From NCBI RefSeq assembly GCF_025244825.1, contig NZ_CP104263.1, positions 2,976,001 through 3,040,000 on the forward strand: DNA of 64,000 nt. The letters are read 5' to 3'. This document shows, piece after piece, positions 16,206 through 24,412 of the stretch. How positions within the stretch are numbered: the stretch's first letter is position 1; every line of letters begins with the position of its first letter. The position numbers and the translations under genes are program-made. The DNA is from Arthrobacter jinronghuae (GTDB taxonomy: Bacteria; Actinomycetota; Actinomycetes; Actinomycetales; Micrococcaceae). Under the pieces are notes generated by a model, which was given only the letters and a program-made list of their open reading frames with translations, did no database searches and was not told the DNA's origin.

Positions 16206-17339
16206 CTAGGCGTCGTAGTCAACGGTCACTTCCGGGCTGGTGGGGCGGCTCTGGCAGGTCAGCACGTAGCCGCGCTCCAGTTCCTCCGGTTCGAGCGCAT
16301 AGTTCTCCTCCATGTCCACGGTGCCGGAGACCAGCTTCGCCCGGCAGGTTCCGCAGACGCCGCCGGCGCAGGCGAAGGGCACATCCGGACGGACGCGAAG
16401 GGCGGCGTTGAGCACGGATTCGCGGGCGTGCACCGGGCTCGCCACCTTGCCCTGCAGCCCGTCCAGCCGGAAAGTGATCTCGAAGTTCTCCCCTGAACTG
16501 TCGGGGAGAACCGGACGACCGGCGGAGCCTTCCGGCCGGTCGGGACGTCCGGTGGTGAAGAGTTCGAAACGCACCTTAGCCGGGTCGACGCCGCGTTCGG
16601 CGAGCGCGTCGCGGCACAGCTGCACCAGGTCGAACGGGCCGCAGAGGAACCATTCATCCACCGCTGCGGCCGGCAGCACCGAGTCGATCAGGGTGGTGAG
16701 TTTCCCGGCGTCGAGCCGTCCGCTGAGCAGCGGCGAAATCCGCTGTTCGCGGGAGAGGACGTGATGCAGGGCGAACCGGGACGGGTAGCGGTCCTTTAGG
16801 TCCGCCAGTTCCTCCAGGAACATCACGTCCATGGCCGCCTTATTGGCGTAGACCAGGTCAAAGCGCGTGGTGTCGGAGGAAGCCAGCACGGTGCGGGCGA
16901 TCGCGATGACCGGGGTGATGCCGGACCCTGCGGCTACGGCGGCAAACACCTGCCCGTGCACGGATTCCAGGCCGCGTTGGCCCGGGGCGTGCCGGGAGAT
17001 GAAGCTGCCGGCCGGGCTCATAACGTCCAGTACGTCACCGGCCCTCAAATGCTCGTTCACCCAGGAGGAAAACAGGCCGCCCAGGTCCCGCTTGACGGCC
17101 ACCCGCAGTTCGCCGGGCTTCGGCTCGGCGCAGATGGAGTAGCTGCGCCTCAGTTCCGTGCCATCCAGGACAGTGCGGAGGGCAACGTACTGTCCCGGCA
17201 GATAGGCGTAGGCCTCCACCAGCTCGGACGGTACGTCGAAGGTGACCTCAACGGCGTCGCCGGTCAATCGGCGTACGGCGGCAACGGTCAGTGGATGGAA
17301 GGCACCGCGGCGGGGCGGCGCTTCGGGAAGGGCGGTCAT
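16206..17339 (-). CDS. paaE: phenylacetyl-CoA epoxidase reductase subunit
   Basis: NAD(P)H reductase of the epoxidase (377 aa). N-terminal ferredoxin-reductase FAD domain (RRSYSICAEP, the flavin-binding RxYS motif), NAD(P) domain (AAVAAGSGITPVIAIAR), and a C-terminal plant-type [2Fe-2S] domain with cysteines in PFACAGGVCGTCRAKL and LTCQS. It passes electrons to the PaaA diiron site. paaD ends 4 bp upstream and paaG follows 9 bp later. Confidence 0.95.
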   Translation of the reverse strand: MTALPEAPPRRGAFHPLTVAAVRRLTGDAVEVTFDVPSELVEAYAYLPGQYVALRTVLDGTELRRSYSICAEPKPGELRVAVKRDLGGLFSSWVNEHLRAGDVLDVMSPAGSFISRHAPGQRGLESVHGQVFAAVAAGSGITPVIAIARTVLASSDTTRFDLVYANKAAMDVMFLEELADLKDRYPSRFALHHVLSREQRISPLLSGRLDAGKLTTLIDSVLPAAAVDEWFLCGPFDLVQLCRDALAERGVDPAKVRFELFTTGRPDRPEGSAGRPVLPDSSGENFEITFRLDGLQGKVASPVHARESVLNAALRVRPDVPFACAGGVCGTCRAKLVSGTVDMEENYALEPEELERGYVLTCQSRPTSPEVTVDYDA

Positions 17340-17343
17340 GGTT

Positions 17344-17859
17344 TCAGAGCACCTTGAAGTAGTCGAACGGTTCCCGGCAGTCGCCGCACACCCACAGCGC
17401 CTTGCAGGAGGTGGATCCGAACCGGGTCAGCTCACGGGTATTCAGGGACGAACACTGGGGGCATTTCACGCTCAGGCCCACCCGGACGGGACCGACGGCG
17501 GCCCGGCCCGACGGCGGCGCGATGCCGTAGGCGTCCAGCTTCGCTTTGCCTGCACTGCTCATCCAGTCGGTGGTCCATGCCGGAGCCAGCTCGAGGGAGA
17601 CCTGGACCCTGGGATAGCCGGCAGCACCCAGGGCTGCGGTGACGTCCTGCCGGATGGCGTCCATGGCAGGACATCCGGAATAGGTGGGGGTGATGGCCAC
17701 CTGCACCTGCGCGTCGGTGACCTCCACCCGCCGGAGCACGCCCAGGTCCTCGATGGTGAGTACGGGGATTTCGGGGTCGCAGACCGTGGCGGCGACGTCC
17801 CAGGCCGCTGCCGCGGCGGGGTCCGCCGGGCGCAGGGAGGATTCCATCAGGCTCACCAC
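17344..17859 (-). CDS. paaD: phenylacetyl-CoA epoxidase accessory protein PaaD
   Basis: MIP18/PaaD-family protein (171 aa) needed for epoxidase maturation, probably in iron-sulfur or diiron assembly. It has VCDPEIPVLTIEDLGVLRRVEV, the typical DUF59 start, and TPTYSGCPAMDAI. The C-terminal zinc-ribbon has four cysteines: CPQCSS and CKALWVCGDC. It overlaps paaC by 7 bases and sits between paaC and paaE, the standard order. Confidence 0.93.
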   Translation of the reverse strand: MVSLMESSLRPADPAAAAAWDVAATVCDPEIPVLTIEDLGVLRRVEVTDAQVQVAITPTYSGCPAMDAIRQDVTAALGAAGYPRVQVSLELAPAWTTDWMSSAGKAKLDAYGIAPPSGRAAVGPVRVGLSVKCPQCSSLNTRELTRFGSTSCKALWVCGDCREPFDYFKVL

Positions 17860-18671
17860 GATGCACCGGGATGTTCGCGGGCCAGCACCTGCATCTCTGC
17901 CAGCAGATAACCCAGATGTTCGCTGTGCTGTCCGCGCCGGCCGCCGCCGGGAGCGGGCTGTATCACGGGCAGATCCAGTTCCGCCTGGCGGAGTATGGCG
18001 GCAATGTGGCCGTCAAAGGCAGGCTTCAGGGACGAGGGCAGAACCGCCCGGCTTCCGAGCGAGACCACGAGCTCGTCGTCGTCGAACAGCTCGGCCACGT
18101 ACGGCCAGGTCAGTTCGAGCGCACGGATCATCCGGCGTCGGGATTCGTCCGTGCCCAGGCCCAGCCGGAGCACCCACTGGGCGCTGTGGTCCCGGTGGTA
18201 ATCCACTTCCTTGACCGCTTTCGCCGCAATCGCCGAAAGGGTGGGATCGGTGGAATGCTGCAGCGCGCCGTACAGCTCGAACTGGTAGAAGGACACCACC
18301 AGCTGCCGGGCAATGGTCCGGGCAAAATCGCCGTTGGGCTGTTCCACCAGGTGCACGGAGCGGAATTCGGTTTCCTGCCGCCAGTACGCGAGATCATCCT
18401 CGGTGCGGCCGTCAGCACTGCCGGCATAACTGAGGAAGGAGCGGGCATGCCCGATCAGGTCGAGGGCAATGTTCCCCAGCGCCACGTCCTCTTCCAGTTC
18501 CGGTGCCCGCGATATCCACCAGCCGAGCCGCTGGGCCAGCACCAGCGCGTCGTCGCCCAGGCGCAGGGCATAGGCGGCGGTATCCGGTTCTGCACGCGTT
18601 CCGGCGGCGGCAATGTCCTCCGGCCGCAGGGCGTTGCCCGGAGTAATCCGGGTGGCGCTGTCTGAACTCAC
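17853..18671 (-). CDS. paaC: phenylacetyl-CoA epoxidase structural subunit PaaC
   Basis: Ferritin-like subunit (272 aa) that pairs with catalytic PaaA. Visible: LGDDALVLAQRLGWWISRAPELEEDVALGNIALDLIGHA (split motif), YWRQETEFR, RQLVVSFYQFELYGAL and AVKEVDYHRDHSAQW. PaaC is thought to be structural, lacking a full diiron site. GTG 18671 overlaps the paaB stop in GTGA, which fixes the start; the open frame runs on to 19433 but that extension is paaB read in another frame. Confidence 0.93.
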   Translation of the reverse strand: MSSDSATRITPGNALRPEDIAAAGTRAEPDTAAYALRLGDDALVLAQRLGWWISRAPELEEDVALGNIALDLIGHARSFLSYAGSADGRTEDDLAYWRQETEFRSVHLVEQPNGDFARTIARQLVVSFYQFELYGALQHSTDPTLSAIAAKAVKEVDYHRDHSAQWVLRLGLGTDESRRRMIRALELTWPYVAELFDDDELVVSLGSRAVLPSSLKPAFDGHIAAILRQAELDLPVIQPAPGGGRRGQHSEHLGYLLAEMQVLAREHPGASW

Positions 18672-19195
18672 AGGTGCTTCACCCCTTCCGACTTGGTGTA
18701 GTAGATGGCGTGGCGGTAATCCTTGCCCTGCGGGGATTCGAAGAACTGCCCCTTGGCATCGGGATCGCTGGCAATGATGGCCGACGCCGGCACCACCCAG
18801 AGCGAAACACCCTCGTTGCGCCGGGTGTACAGATCCCTGGCGTTGCGCACTGCCATGTCCGCGTCCGGTGCATGAAGCGAACCGGCATGCACGTGGGACA
18901 GGCCGCGGGAGGAGCGGACAAACACTTCCCAGAGCGGCCAGCCCGCCGCGGGGGTCGGCGCGGGGGTCGGCGCGGGGACCGGCGCGGGGACCGGCGCGGG
19001 GGTCGGCGCGGGGGTCGGCGCGGGGGTCGCCGCGGGGGTTGACGTTCCGGGAGTCGCCGTGGCCGGACCCGCCGGCTCCGCGCCGGCGTCGTTGACTGTG
19101 GCCGGCTTCGATCCCGCGTCCTGGACTGCGGCCGTGCCGGCGCCCGAGACAACCGGCGTCGAGCCGTCGTCGCCGGTTGTTGATCCGCCCGTCAT
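18668..19195 (-). CDS. paaB: phenylacetyl-CoA epoxidase subunit PaaB with long Thr/Pro/Ala N-terminal extension
   Basis: The last 90 residues are a normal PaaB: WPLWEVFVRSSRGLSHVHAG, SLHAPDADMAVRNARDLYTRR, SLWVVPASAI and QGKDYRHAIYYTKSEGVKHL. PaaB proteins are usually near 95-100 aa; this one is 175. The extra N-terminal part (about 85 aa) is low complexity, ending in (TPAP/VPAP)n encoded by eight 12-bp repeats. The ATG 19195 is 2 bp after the paaA stop, so translation of the whole reading frame is plausible. PaaB bridges PaaAC dimers in the known complex; a disordered N-tail there would be unusual. Confidence 0.9.
   Translation of the reverse strand: MTGGSTTGDDGSTPVVSGAGTAAVQDAGSKPATVNDAGAEPAGPATATPGTSTPAATPAPTPAPTPAPVPAPVPAPTPAPTPAAGWPLWEVFVRSSRGLSHVHAGSLHAPDADMAVRNARDLYTRRNEGVSLWVVPASAIIASDPDAKGQFFESPQGKDYRHAIYYTKSEGVKHL
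18945..19040. repeat. eight 12-bp tandem repeats inside paaB
   Basis: Eight consecutive units of GGCGCGGGGGTC or near variants (GGGACC, GCCGCG at the ends) with no indels. Each encodes four residues (TPAP or VPAP) on the minus strand. Period 12 keeps the frame, so copy number can vary without breaking paaB. Confidence 0.95.
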
Positions 19196-19197
19196 GG

Positions 19198-20157
19198 CTA
19201 TGCCGCCCCCGCTTCGCTGGAGACAGTACCGGCGCTGCTGCGGCCGGCCTGCCGGGCGGCATAGGCAGCCGCGGCTTCACGCACCCAGGCGCCGTCTTCG
19301 TGGGCCTCCCGACGTCGGGCCAGACGCTGCGAGTTGCACGGACCGCGGCCCGCAAGGACCTCGGAGAACTCGTCCCAGTCGAGCGGTCCGTGTTCCCAGC
19401 GTCCGGTCTCCTCATTGAAACGGATATCCGCATCGGGAAGGGTCAGGCCGAGGACCTTCACCTGCTCGACGATCATGCCGACAAAGCGGGAACGCAGTTC
19501 GTCATTGGAGAAGCGTTTGATGTTCCAGGCCATGGACTGGCGGGAATTCGGTGAATCCTCGTCCGGCGGTCCGAACATCATCAGTGAGGGGGCGTACCAG
19601 CGGTTGATTGCGTCCTGGGCCATCTCCCGCTGTGCGGGGGTGCCGTTGGCCAGTTCCAGCAGGATCTCGAAGCCCTGCCGCTGGTGGAAGGACTCTTCTT
19701 TGCAGATCCGCACCATGGCCCGCCCGTATGGACCGTAGGAGGCGCGGCAGAGCGGGACCTGGTTGCAGATGGCGGCACCGTCCACGAGCCAGCCGATGGC
19801 ACCCATATCCGCCCACGTCAGCGTGGGGTAGTTGAAGATGCTCGAGTAGCGAGCCTTGCCGGCAATGAGGTCCGCGGTCATTTGGTCCCGCGGTGTGCCC
19901 AGGGTTTCAGCGGCGGAGTACAGGTAGAGGCCGTGGCCTGCTTCGTCCTGCACCTTCGCCATCAGGATCGCTTTGCGCTTCAGGGACGGTGCACGGGTGA
20001 TCCAATTTGCTTCGGGCTGCATCCCGATGATCTCCGAGTGTGCGTGCTGGGAGATCTGCCGGACCAGCGTCTTTCGGTACCCGTCGGGCATCCAATCCCG
20101 CGGCTCCACCCGGGCGTCCACTGCAATGAGTGCGTCAAAGTGCTCTTGCCCGCTCAT
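19198..20157 (-). CDS. paaA: phenylacetyl-CoA epoxidase catalytic subunit PaaA
   Basis: Catalytic diiron subunit (319 aa) that epoxidises the ring of phenylacetyl-CoA. The diiron ExxH motifs are seen in [13 protein letters not shown] and [13 protein letters not shown]. Also typical: [39 protein letters not shown] and [12 protein letters not shown]. The C-terminus has a short Ala-rich tail. First gene of the paaABCDE-paaG operon; a PaaR-like operator lies 56 bp upstream, over an AT-rich promoter (TAATTAT at 20210-20216, minus strand). Confidence 0.96.
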   Translation of the reverse strand: MSGQEHFDALIAVDARVEPRDWMPDGYRKTLVRQISQHAHSEIIGMQPEANWITRAPSLKRKAILMAKVQDEAGHGLYLYSAAETLGTPRDQMTADLIAGKARYSSIFNYPTLTWADMGAIGWLVDGAAICNQVPLCRASYGPYGRAMVRICKEESFHQRQGFEILLELANGTPAQREMAQDAINRWYAPSLMMFGPPDEDSPNSRQSMAWNIKRFSNDELRSRFVGMIVEQVKVLGLTLPDADIRFNEETGRWEHGPLDWDEFSEVLAGRGPCNSQRLARRREAHEDGAWVREAAAAYAARQAGRSSAGTVSSEAGAA

Positions 20158-20212
20158 GTTTCTCCGCTTCCACTTGCGCCGGCGAGTGGTCCCCAGTAGC
20201 CGCGCGCTAAAT

Positions 20213-20234
20213 AATTACCGACCGTTCGTTCAGG
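20213..20234. promoter_or_regulatory. PaaR-like operator upstream of paaA
   Basis: The 22-bp window matches 13 of 16 defined positions of ACTNACCGNNCGNNCGGTNAGT, the motif I recall for the TetR repressor PaaR of Corynebacterium glutamicum. Core here is ACCGACCGTTCGTT. It overlaps the presumed paaA promoter. A second site with 13/16 lies before paaZ. The paaK-linked TetR gene at 32438 is the candidate binder. Confidence 0.6.
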
Positions 20235-20314
20235 ATATGGAGGTGCGGTGGGCCAGTCAAGGGGAGGGCTATGTAAAACTGGTGAGTAGATGTTGCGGTG
20301 CGGAAAGGAAAGTC

Positions 20315-20914
20315 ATGGGTATTCCAGGGCCCGACGCCGGCCGCCGGCCCATCCGTGCGGGTGCAGCTTCGGGTGGCAGCGGATCTTCTTCGGAGCAGAC
20401 CGTCGCAGAGCCGGCAGAACGGACGTCCGCCGCCGTCGTCATCGTCCCCACGCTTCTGGGCCTGCTGGGTTTCTTTGCCGTGTCGGCAGCGGTGACCGCT
20501 GACGAGGCGACCGTCAGCGTCACAGCTCCGGGGTTGCTGCTGGCCCTTACCGCCATGGTGGTGGCCGGGGTCAGCCCGCTTTACGCGGTGAATCCCACCT
20601 GGGCATCCCTGCGGCGGCCGGCCCTGATGCTGGCGGCCTGCCTCCTGGCGGAGACCGTGCTGCTCCTGTTTGCGCCGCAGGTGATCCTGTTCTCGCTGCC
20701 GGCACTGCCGCTGGCCCTGTGCGGAGGCGGTGTCCTGTTGGCCACGAGCCTGTGGGGCCAGTTCCGCAAGGGTCCGGCACCCGAGCCGGTGCTCCTTCCC
20801 CGGCACCAAGCCGCAGCGCGCTCCTTCACCTCCACTTTGCTGGTGGTGGTAGTGAACTGGGCCCTCTTCCTTGCCGCCGGTGCACTCTGCGCCTGGCTGC
20901 TGCTCGGGGACTAG
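20315..20914 (+). CDS. hypothetical membrane protein
   Basis: A 199-aa protein not recognised as a named family. A polar N-terminal 40 residues (Gly/Ser/Glu) are followed by about five hydrophobic helices: AAVVIVPTLLGLLGFFAVSA, LLLALTAMVVAGV, ALMLAACLLAETVLLLF, ILFSLPALPLALCGGGVLL and LLVVVVNWALFLAAGALCAW. The ATG has AAAGGAA 8 nt upstream. It is divergent from paaA across the paa promoter and lies 130 bp before oligopeptidase B. No functional clue. Confidence 0.78.
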   Translation: MGIPGPDAGRRPIRAGAASGGSGSSSEQTVAEPAERTSAAVVIVPTLLGLLGFFAVSAAVTADEATVSVTAPGLLLALTAMVVAGVSPLYAVNPTWASLRRPALMLAACLLAETVLLLFAPQVILFSLPALPLALCGGGVLLATSLWGQFRKGPAPEPVLLPRHQAAARSFTSTLLVVVVNWALFLAAGALCAWLLLGD

Positions 20915-21032
20915 CCCGAAGCCGGCACGGAGCCGGCACGCAGCCCGCACTGAGCCCGCCCCCGGAGCCCGCCCACGGCTAAGCCGCGAGCATAACGCCA
21001 GCGCGGTCCTTCGACGCCGCCGCCGAGATGGA

Positions 21033-21038
21033 TATATT
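21033..21038 (+). promoter_or_regulatory. -10 element, leaderless start of oligopeptidase B
   Basis: TATATT, spacer CGAAGC (6 nt), then ATG at 21045; TTCGAC 17 bp upstream of the hexamer may be a weak -35. No ribosome site is present, so a leaderless mRNA is likely. Confidence 0.6.
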
Positions 21039-21044
21039 CGAAGC

Positions 21045-23222
21045 ATGACTACTCCCCAGCCTCCGGTTGCCAAGAAAGTCCCCACCGAACGCACCCGCCA
21101 CGGTGACACGTTCATTGACAACTATGAATGGCTCCGGGAGAAGGAAAACCCGGAGGTGGTGGAACACCTCAAGGCAGAGAACGCCTATTCCGCGGCAATG
21201 ACGGCAGACCAGGAGCAGCTGCGCGGCGAGATCTTCAACGAGATCAAGAACCGCACCGAGGAAACGGACCTGTCCGTTCCGGCACGCAAAAAGGGCTGGT
21301 GGTATTACACCCGCACCGAGGAAGGCAAGCAGTACGCCATCCACTGCCGCACCGCAGCCCAGGACACTGGGAACCTCGACGCCGATTGGACGCCGCCCGC
21401 CGTCGTCCCCGGCGTTCCGGTCCCTGGCGAACAGATTCTCGTGGACGGCAACGCAGAGGCTGAAGGCAAGCCGTTCTTCTCGCTGGGCGGACTGGCCGTC
21501 ACCGAAGACGGCAACCTGCTGGCGTACTCCGAGGACAACGCCGGAGACGAGCGGTTCACGCTGCGGATCAAGGACCTGCGCACCGGGGACCTGCTGCCGG
21601 ACGTCATATCCAACGTTTTTTATTCGCTGGCCTTCTCCCCCGACGGCCGGCGCGTCTTCTACACCGTGGTGGATGATTCCTGGCGTCCGTACCAGGTCAA
21701 GGCCCACACGCTCGGCACCCCGATGGAGGACGACGTCGTCATTTACCAGGAAGACGACATCGCCATGTGGACCGGCTTCGATCTCTCGGCGGACCGCCGG
21801 CAGCTGCTGATCGGCATCAGCAGCTCCGAGTACAGCGAATACCGGGTCCTGGACTTCGACGACCCCACCGATACCGTGCGCACCCTGATCCCGCGCAGCG
21901 AGCGCATCCTTTACGAAGCCGAGCCCCTGACCCTGGACGGCACGCGCAAATACCTGGTGACGCACAACCGGAACGCCCTGAACTCGATGCTTTCACTCGT
22001 CGCCGAAGAAGAGTTCAGCAAGCCGCTGGCGGACCAGCACTGGGACACCGTCATTGCCCACGATGACACCGTGCGCGTCAACGGTGCCGCCGTAACCCGC
22101 ACCCATGTGCTCGTGTCGGTCCGCAAGGACACAACCGAGCGGGTGCAGATCCTGCCTGTGGAAGGCCTCGGCACCCCGGCGCAGGGCGCGCCTGTGGAAC
22201 CGGCGTTTGACGAAGAGCTCTACACAGCCAACCTGGCCAACGCCGAGTTCGATTCCCCGATCGCCCGCCTCAGCTACACCTCCTACCTCACGCCGCCGCG
22301 CGTCTACGATTACGTGCTGGCCACCGGAGAGCTCGAGTTGCGGAAGGAAACCCCCGTAAAGGGCGGTTACCGTTCCGAGGAGTACGTGGCCGAGCGGGAA
22401 TGGGCGACGGCGGCGGACGGCACCCGCATTCCGCTCTCCGTCATCCGCCGGGCGGATCTGCAGAAAGACGGCAGCAACCCGGCACTGGTCTATGCGTACG
22501 GCAGCTACGAACTGAGCATGGATCCGGCGTTCAACATCGCCCGGCTGTCGCTGCTGGACCGCGGCGTCGTCTACGTGGTGGCGCACATCCGCGGCGGCGG
22601 CGAGATGGGCCGCGCCTGGTATGACAACGGCAAGAAGCTGAACAAGAAAAACACCTTCACCGACTTCGTGGATGCCACGGACTGGGTTGCCGCCTCCGGC
22701 TGGGCGGATCCGGACCGGATCGCCGCAATGGGCGGTTCCGCCGGCGGGCTGCTGATGGGCGCCGTCGCAAACCTGGCCCCGGAAAAGTACCGGGCAATCG
22801 TGGCGCAGGTGCCCTTCGTGGATGCACTGACGACCATCCTGGATCCGGACCTGCCGCTCTCGGCCCTGGAATGGGAGGAATGGGGTAACCCCATTACCGA
22901 TCCGGAGGTCTACAAGTACATGAAGGAATACAGCCCGTACGAAAACATCCGGGCCGTGGACTACCCGCAGATCGCCGCCGTCACGAGCTTCAACGACACC
23001 CGTGTGCTGTACGTCGAACCGGCCAAATGGGTGGCGCAGCTGCGTGAAACCACTACCGGCAGCGAACCGATCGTCCTGAAGATCGAAATGGACGGCGGCC
23101 ACGGCGGAGCCTCGGGCCGGTACGAGGCCTGGAAGGACCGGGCGTGGGACTACGCGTTCATCCTGTCCGCGCTCGGCGCCCGGGAACTGGTTCCGGCTGC
23201 CCGCCGGGAGAACGCAGCCTAG
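21045..23222 (+). CDS. ptrB: prolyl oligopeptidase-family serine peptidase, oligopeptidase B
   Basis: S9A peptidase of 725 aa: N-terminal seven-bladed propeller gating domain and C-terminal alpha/beta hydrolase. Family features: RHGDTFIDNYEWLREKENPEV near the start (split), AHIRGGGEMGRAWYDNGK, catalytic Ser in MGGSAGGLLMGAV, catalytic Asp in FNDTRVLYVEPAKWVAQLR and catalytic His in MDGGHGGASGRYE. It cleaves short peptides after basic residues in the cytoplasm. The ATG at 21045 is favoured by the leaderless promoter spacing over an upstream extension to 20871. Confidence 0.9.
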   Translation: MTTPQPPVAKKVPTERTRHGDTFIDNYEWLREKENPEVVEHLKAENAYSAAMTADQEQLRGEIFNEIKNRTEETDLSVPARKKGWWYYTRTEEGKQYAIHCRTAAQDTGNLDADWTPPAVVPGVPVPGEQILVDGNAEAEGKPFFSLGGLAVTEDGNLLAYSEDNAGDERFTLRIKDLRTGDLLPDVISNVFYSLAFSPDGRRVFYTVVDDSWRPYQVKAHTLGTPMEDDVVIYQEDDIAMWTGFDLSADRRQLLIGISSSEYSEYRVLDFDDPTDTVRTLIPRSERILYEAEPLTLDGTRKYLVTHNRNALNSMLSLVAEEEFSKPLADQHWDTVIAHDDTVRVNGAAVTRTHVLVSVRKDTTERVQILPVEGLGTPAQGAPVEPAFDEELYTANLANAEFDSPIARLSYTSYLTPPRVYDYVLATGELELRKETPVKGGYRSEEYVAEREWATAADGTRIPLSVIRRADLQKDGSNPALVYAYGSYELSMDPAFNIARLSLLDRGVVYVVAHIRGGGEMGRAWYDNGKKLNKKNTFTDFVDATDWVAASGWADPDRIAAMGGSAGGLLMGAVANLAPEKYRAIVAQVPFVDALTTILDPDLPLSALEWEEWGNPITDPEVYKYMKEYSPYENIRAVDYPQIAAVTSFNDTRVLYVEPAKWVAQLRETTTGSEPIVLKIEMDGGHGGASGRYEAWKDRAWDYAFILSALGARELVPAARRENAA

Positions 23223-23364
23223 GCGGACGGGGCATTCTGCGTAGCCCGCATCGCCGAGCGAGGAACGAGCGAGGCAGCCGCGAACCAGGATTCCCTCTTC
23301 GAGCTTGCGAGATGGAGGGCGGGGTCGCGGCGCTAAGGGCGGCAGAATGTCCCGGTAGCCTAGG
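23217..23364. repeat. imperfect inverted-repeat element between convergent genes
   Basis: About 24 bp at the left end (GCCTAGGCGGACGGGGCATT then CTGC) match the reverse complement of the right end with about five mismatches. Inside are nested arms GCCGCGA/TCGCGGC and CCCTC/GAGGG around a CGAGCTTGCGAGATG core. It occupies the whole gap between oligopeptidase B and the LacI gene and includes both stop codons. It could be a folded bidirectional terminator or a MITE-like dispersed element. Confidence 0.5.
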
Positions 23365-24412
23365 CGGACTCCCGGACCACGAGCTCCGGCGGGTAGACGA
23401 CGGGCTCCAGATGTGAACCGGGCTCTTCGATTTCGCGCAGCAGCATCTCCGCGGCCCGCCGGGCCATTTCGACCATCGGGTTGACCACCGTGGTCAGGCC
23501 CGGCGTGCTGGTGGATGCGAGCCGGTGGTTGTCATATCCCACCAGCGCCACGTCGCCGGGCACGGACAGTCCGCGCCCGCGCAGCACTTCCAGCACGCCC
23601 AACGCCATCGGATCGGACGCGGCAAAGATCGCGTCGATGCCGGGGTCGGCGTCGAGCAGCCGGGCGGCGGCGGCCGCACCGCCCTCGGTGGTGAAGTGTC
23701 CGGATTCGACGCCGGCCGGTTCCAGCCCCGCCTCGGCCAGTCCCTGCCGCCACCCCTCGGTCCGGTCCTGCGCGGCAGTCATGTCCGCCGGCCCGGTGAC
23801 CGTGGCGATCCGTCGGTAGCCGCGGTCCGTGAGGTGCCGGGCAGCGAGCAGCCCTCCGGTCCGGTTGTCCGTATCCACGAACGCCAGTCCGGCGTGGTCC
23901 TGCCAGGGCCGGCCGATGAAAACTGCGGGCAGCGTTGCGTCCGCCAGTTCGGTTTCCAGGGCGTCGGCTTTGTGGTGGGAGACGATGATGGCTCCGTCCA
24001 CATGGCCGCTGCGCAGGTATCGGATGAACTGCCCTTCCTTCTCCCCCTGGCGGGCAATCAGCAGCACCAGCTGCACTTCGGTGTCCTTCAAGGCCTCCGT
24101 GATTCCGTTCAGCGTCATGGCGAAGAAGGGATCCACCAGGACACGGCCGTCCGGCTCCGGGATGACCAGCGCAATGGAATCGGCACGGCTGGTCGCCAGG
24201 GACCGAGCCGCGCGGTTAGGTGTGAAACCCAGCTCCCCGATCGCCGCATCGATGGCGGCCTGCGTCCGGGCACTAACCCGGGCACCTCCGTTGATGGCAC
24301 GGGACACAGTCGAGCGGGAAACTCCGGACAGCGCCGCCACGTCTTCCAACGTGGGGCTGCTGCGCCGGAGTTTCACCGGCCCGCTCCGGGGCCCGGGCCT
24401 GAGGCTGCTCAT
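23360..24412 (-). CDS. cebR: LacI-family repressor, CebR-type
   Basis: A 350-aa LacI/GalR regulator. N-terminal helix-turn-helix: TLEDVAALSGVSRSTVSRAI, then hinge GFTPNRAARSLATSR; C-terminal sugar-binding domain with HVDGAIIVSHH, AVFIGRP, VDTDNRTGG and DAIFAASDPMALGVLEVL. The start ATG 24412 overlaps the bglC stop (ATGA). It is last gene of the cebEFG-bglC operon, and the promoter carries two TGGGAGCGCTCCCA palindromes, the operator known for Streptomyces CebR. Cellobiose or cellotriose is the expected inducer. It would be autoregulated through the operon. Confidence 0.85.
   Translation of the reverse strand: MSSLRPGPRSGPVKLRRSSPTLEDVAALSGVSRSTVSRAINGGARVSARTQAAIDAAIGELGFTPNRAARSLATSRADSIALVIPEPDGRVLVDPFFAMTLNGITEALKDTEVQLVLLIARQGEKEGQFIRYLRSGHVDGAIIVSHHKADALETELADATLPAVFIGRPWQDHAGLAFVDTDNRTGGLLAARHLTDRGYRRIATVTGPADMTAAQDRTEGWRQGLAEAGLEPAGVESGHFTTEGGAAAAARLLDADPGIDAIFAASDPMALGVLEVLRGRGLSVPGDVALVGYDNHRLASTSTPGLTTVVNPMVEMARRAAEMLLREIEEPGSHLEPVVYPPELVVRESA

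Noticed and set aside
18945..19040. Regular 12-bp repeats that could look like a CRISPR or origin array
   Set aside because: There are no unique spacers, and the repeats stay in frame inside paaB.
17853..19433. A 526-codon reading of paaC with a long N-terminal extension
   Set aside because: The extension is paaB and part of paaA in another frame; GTG 18671 overlaps the paaB stop as expected for the operon.
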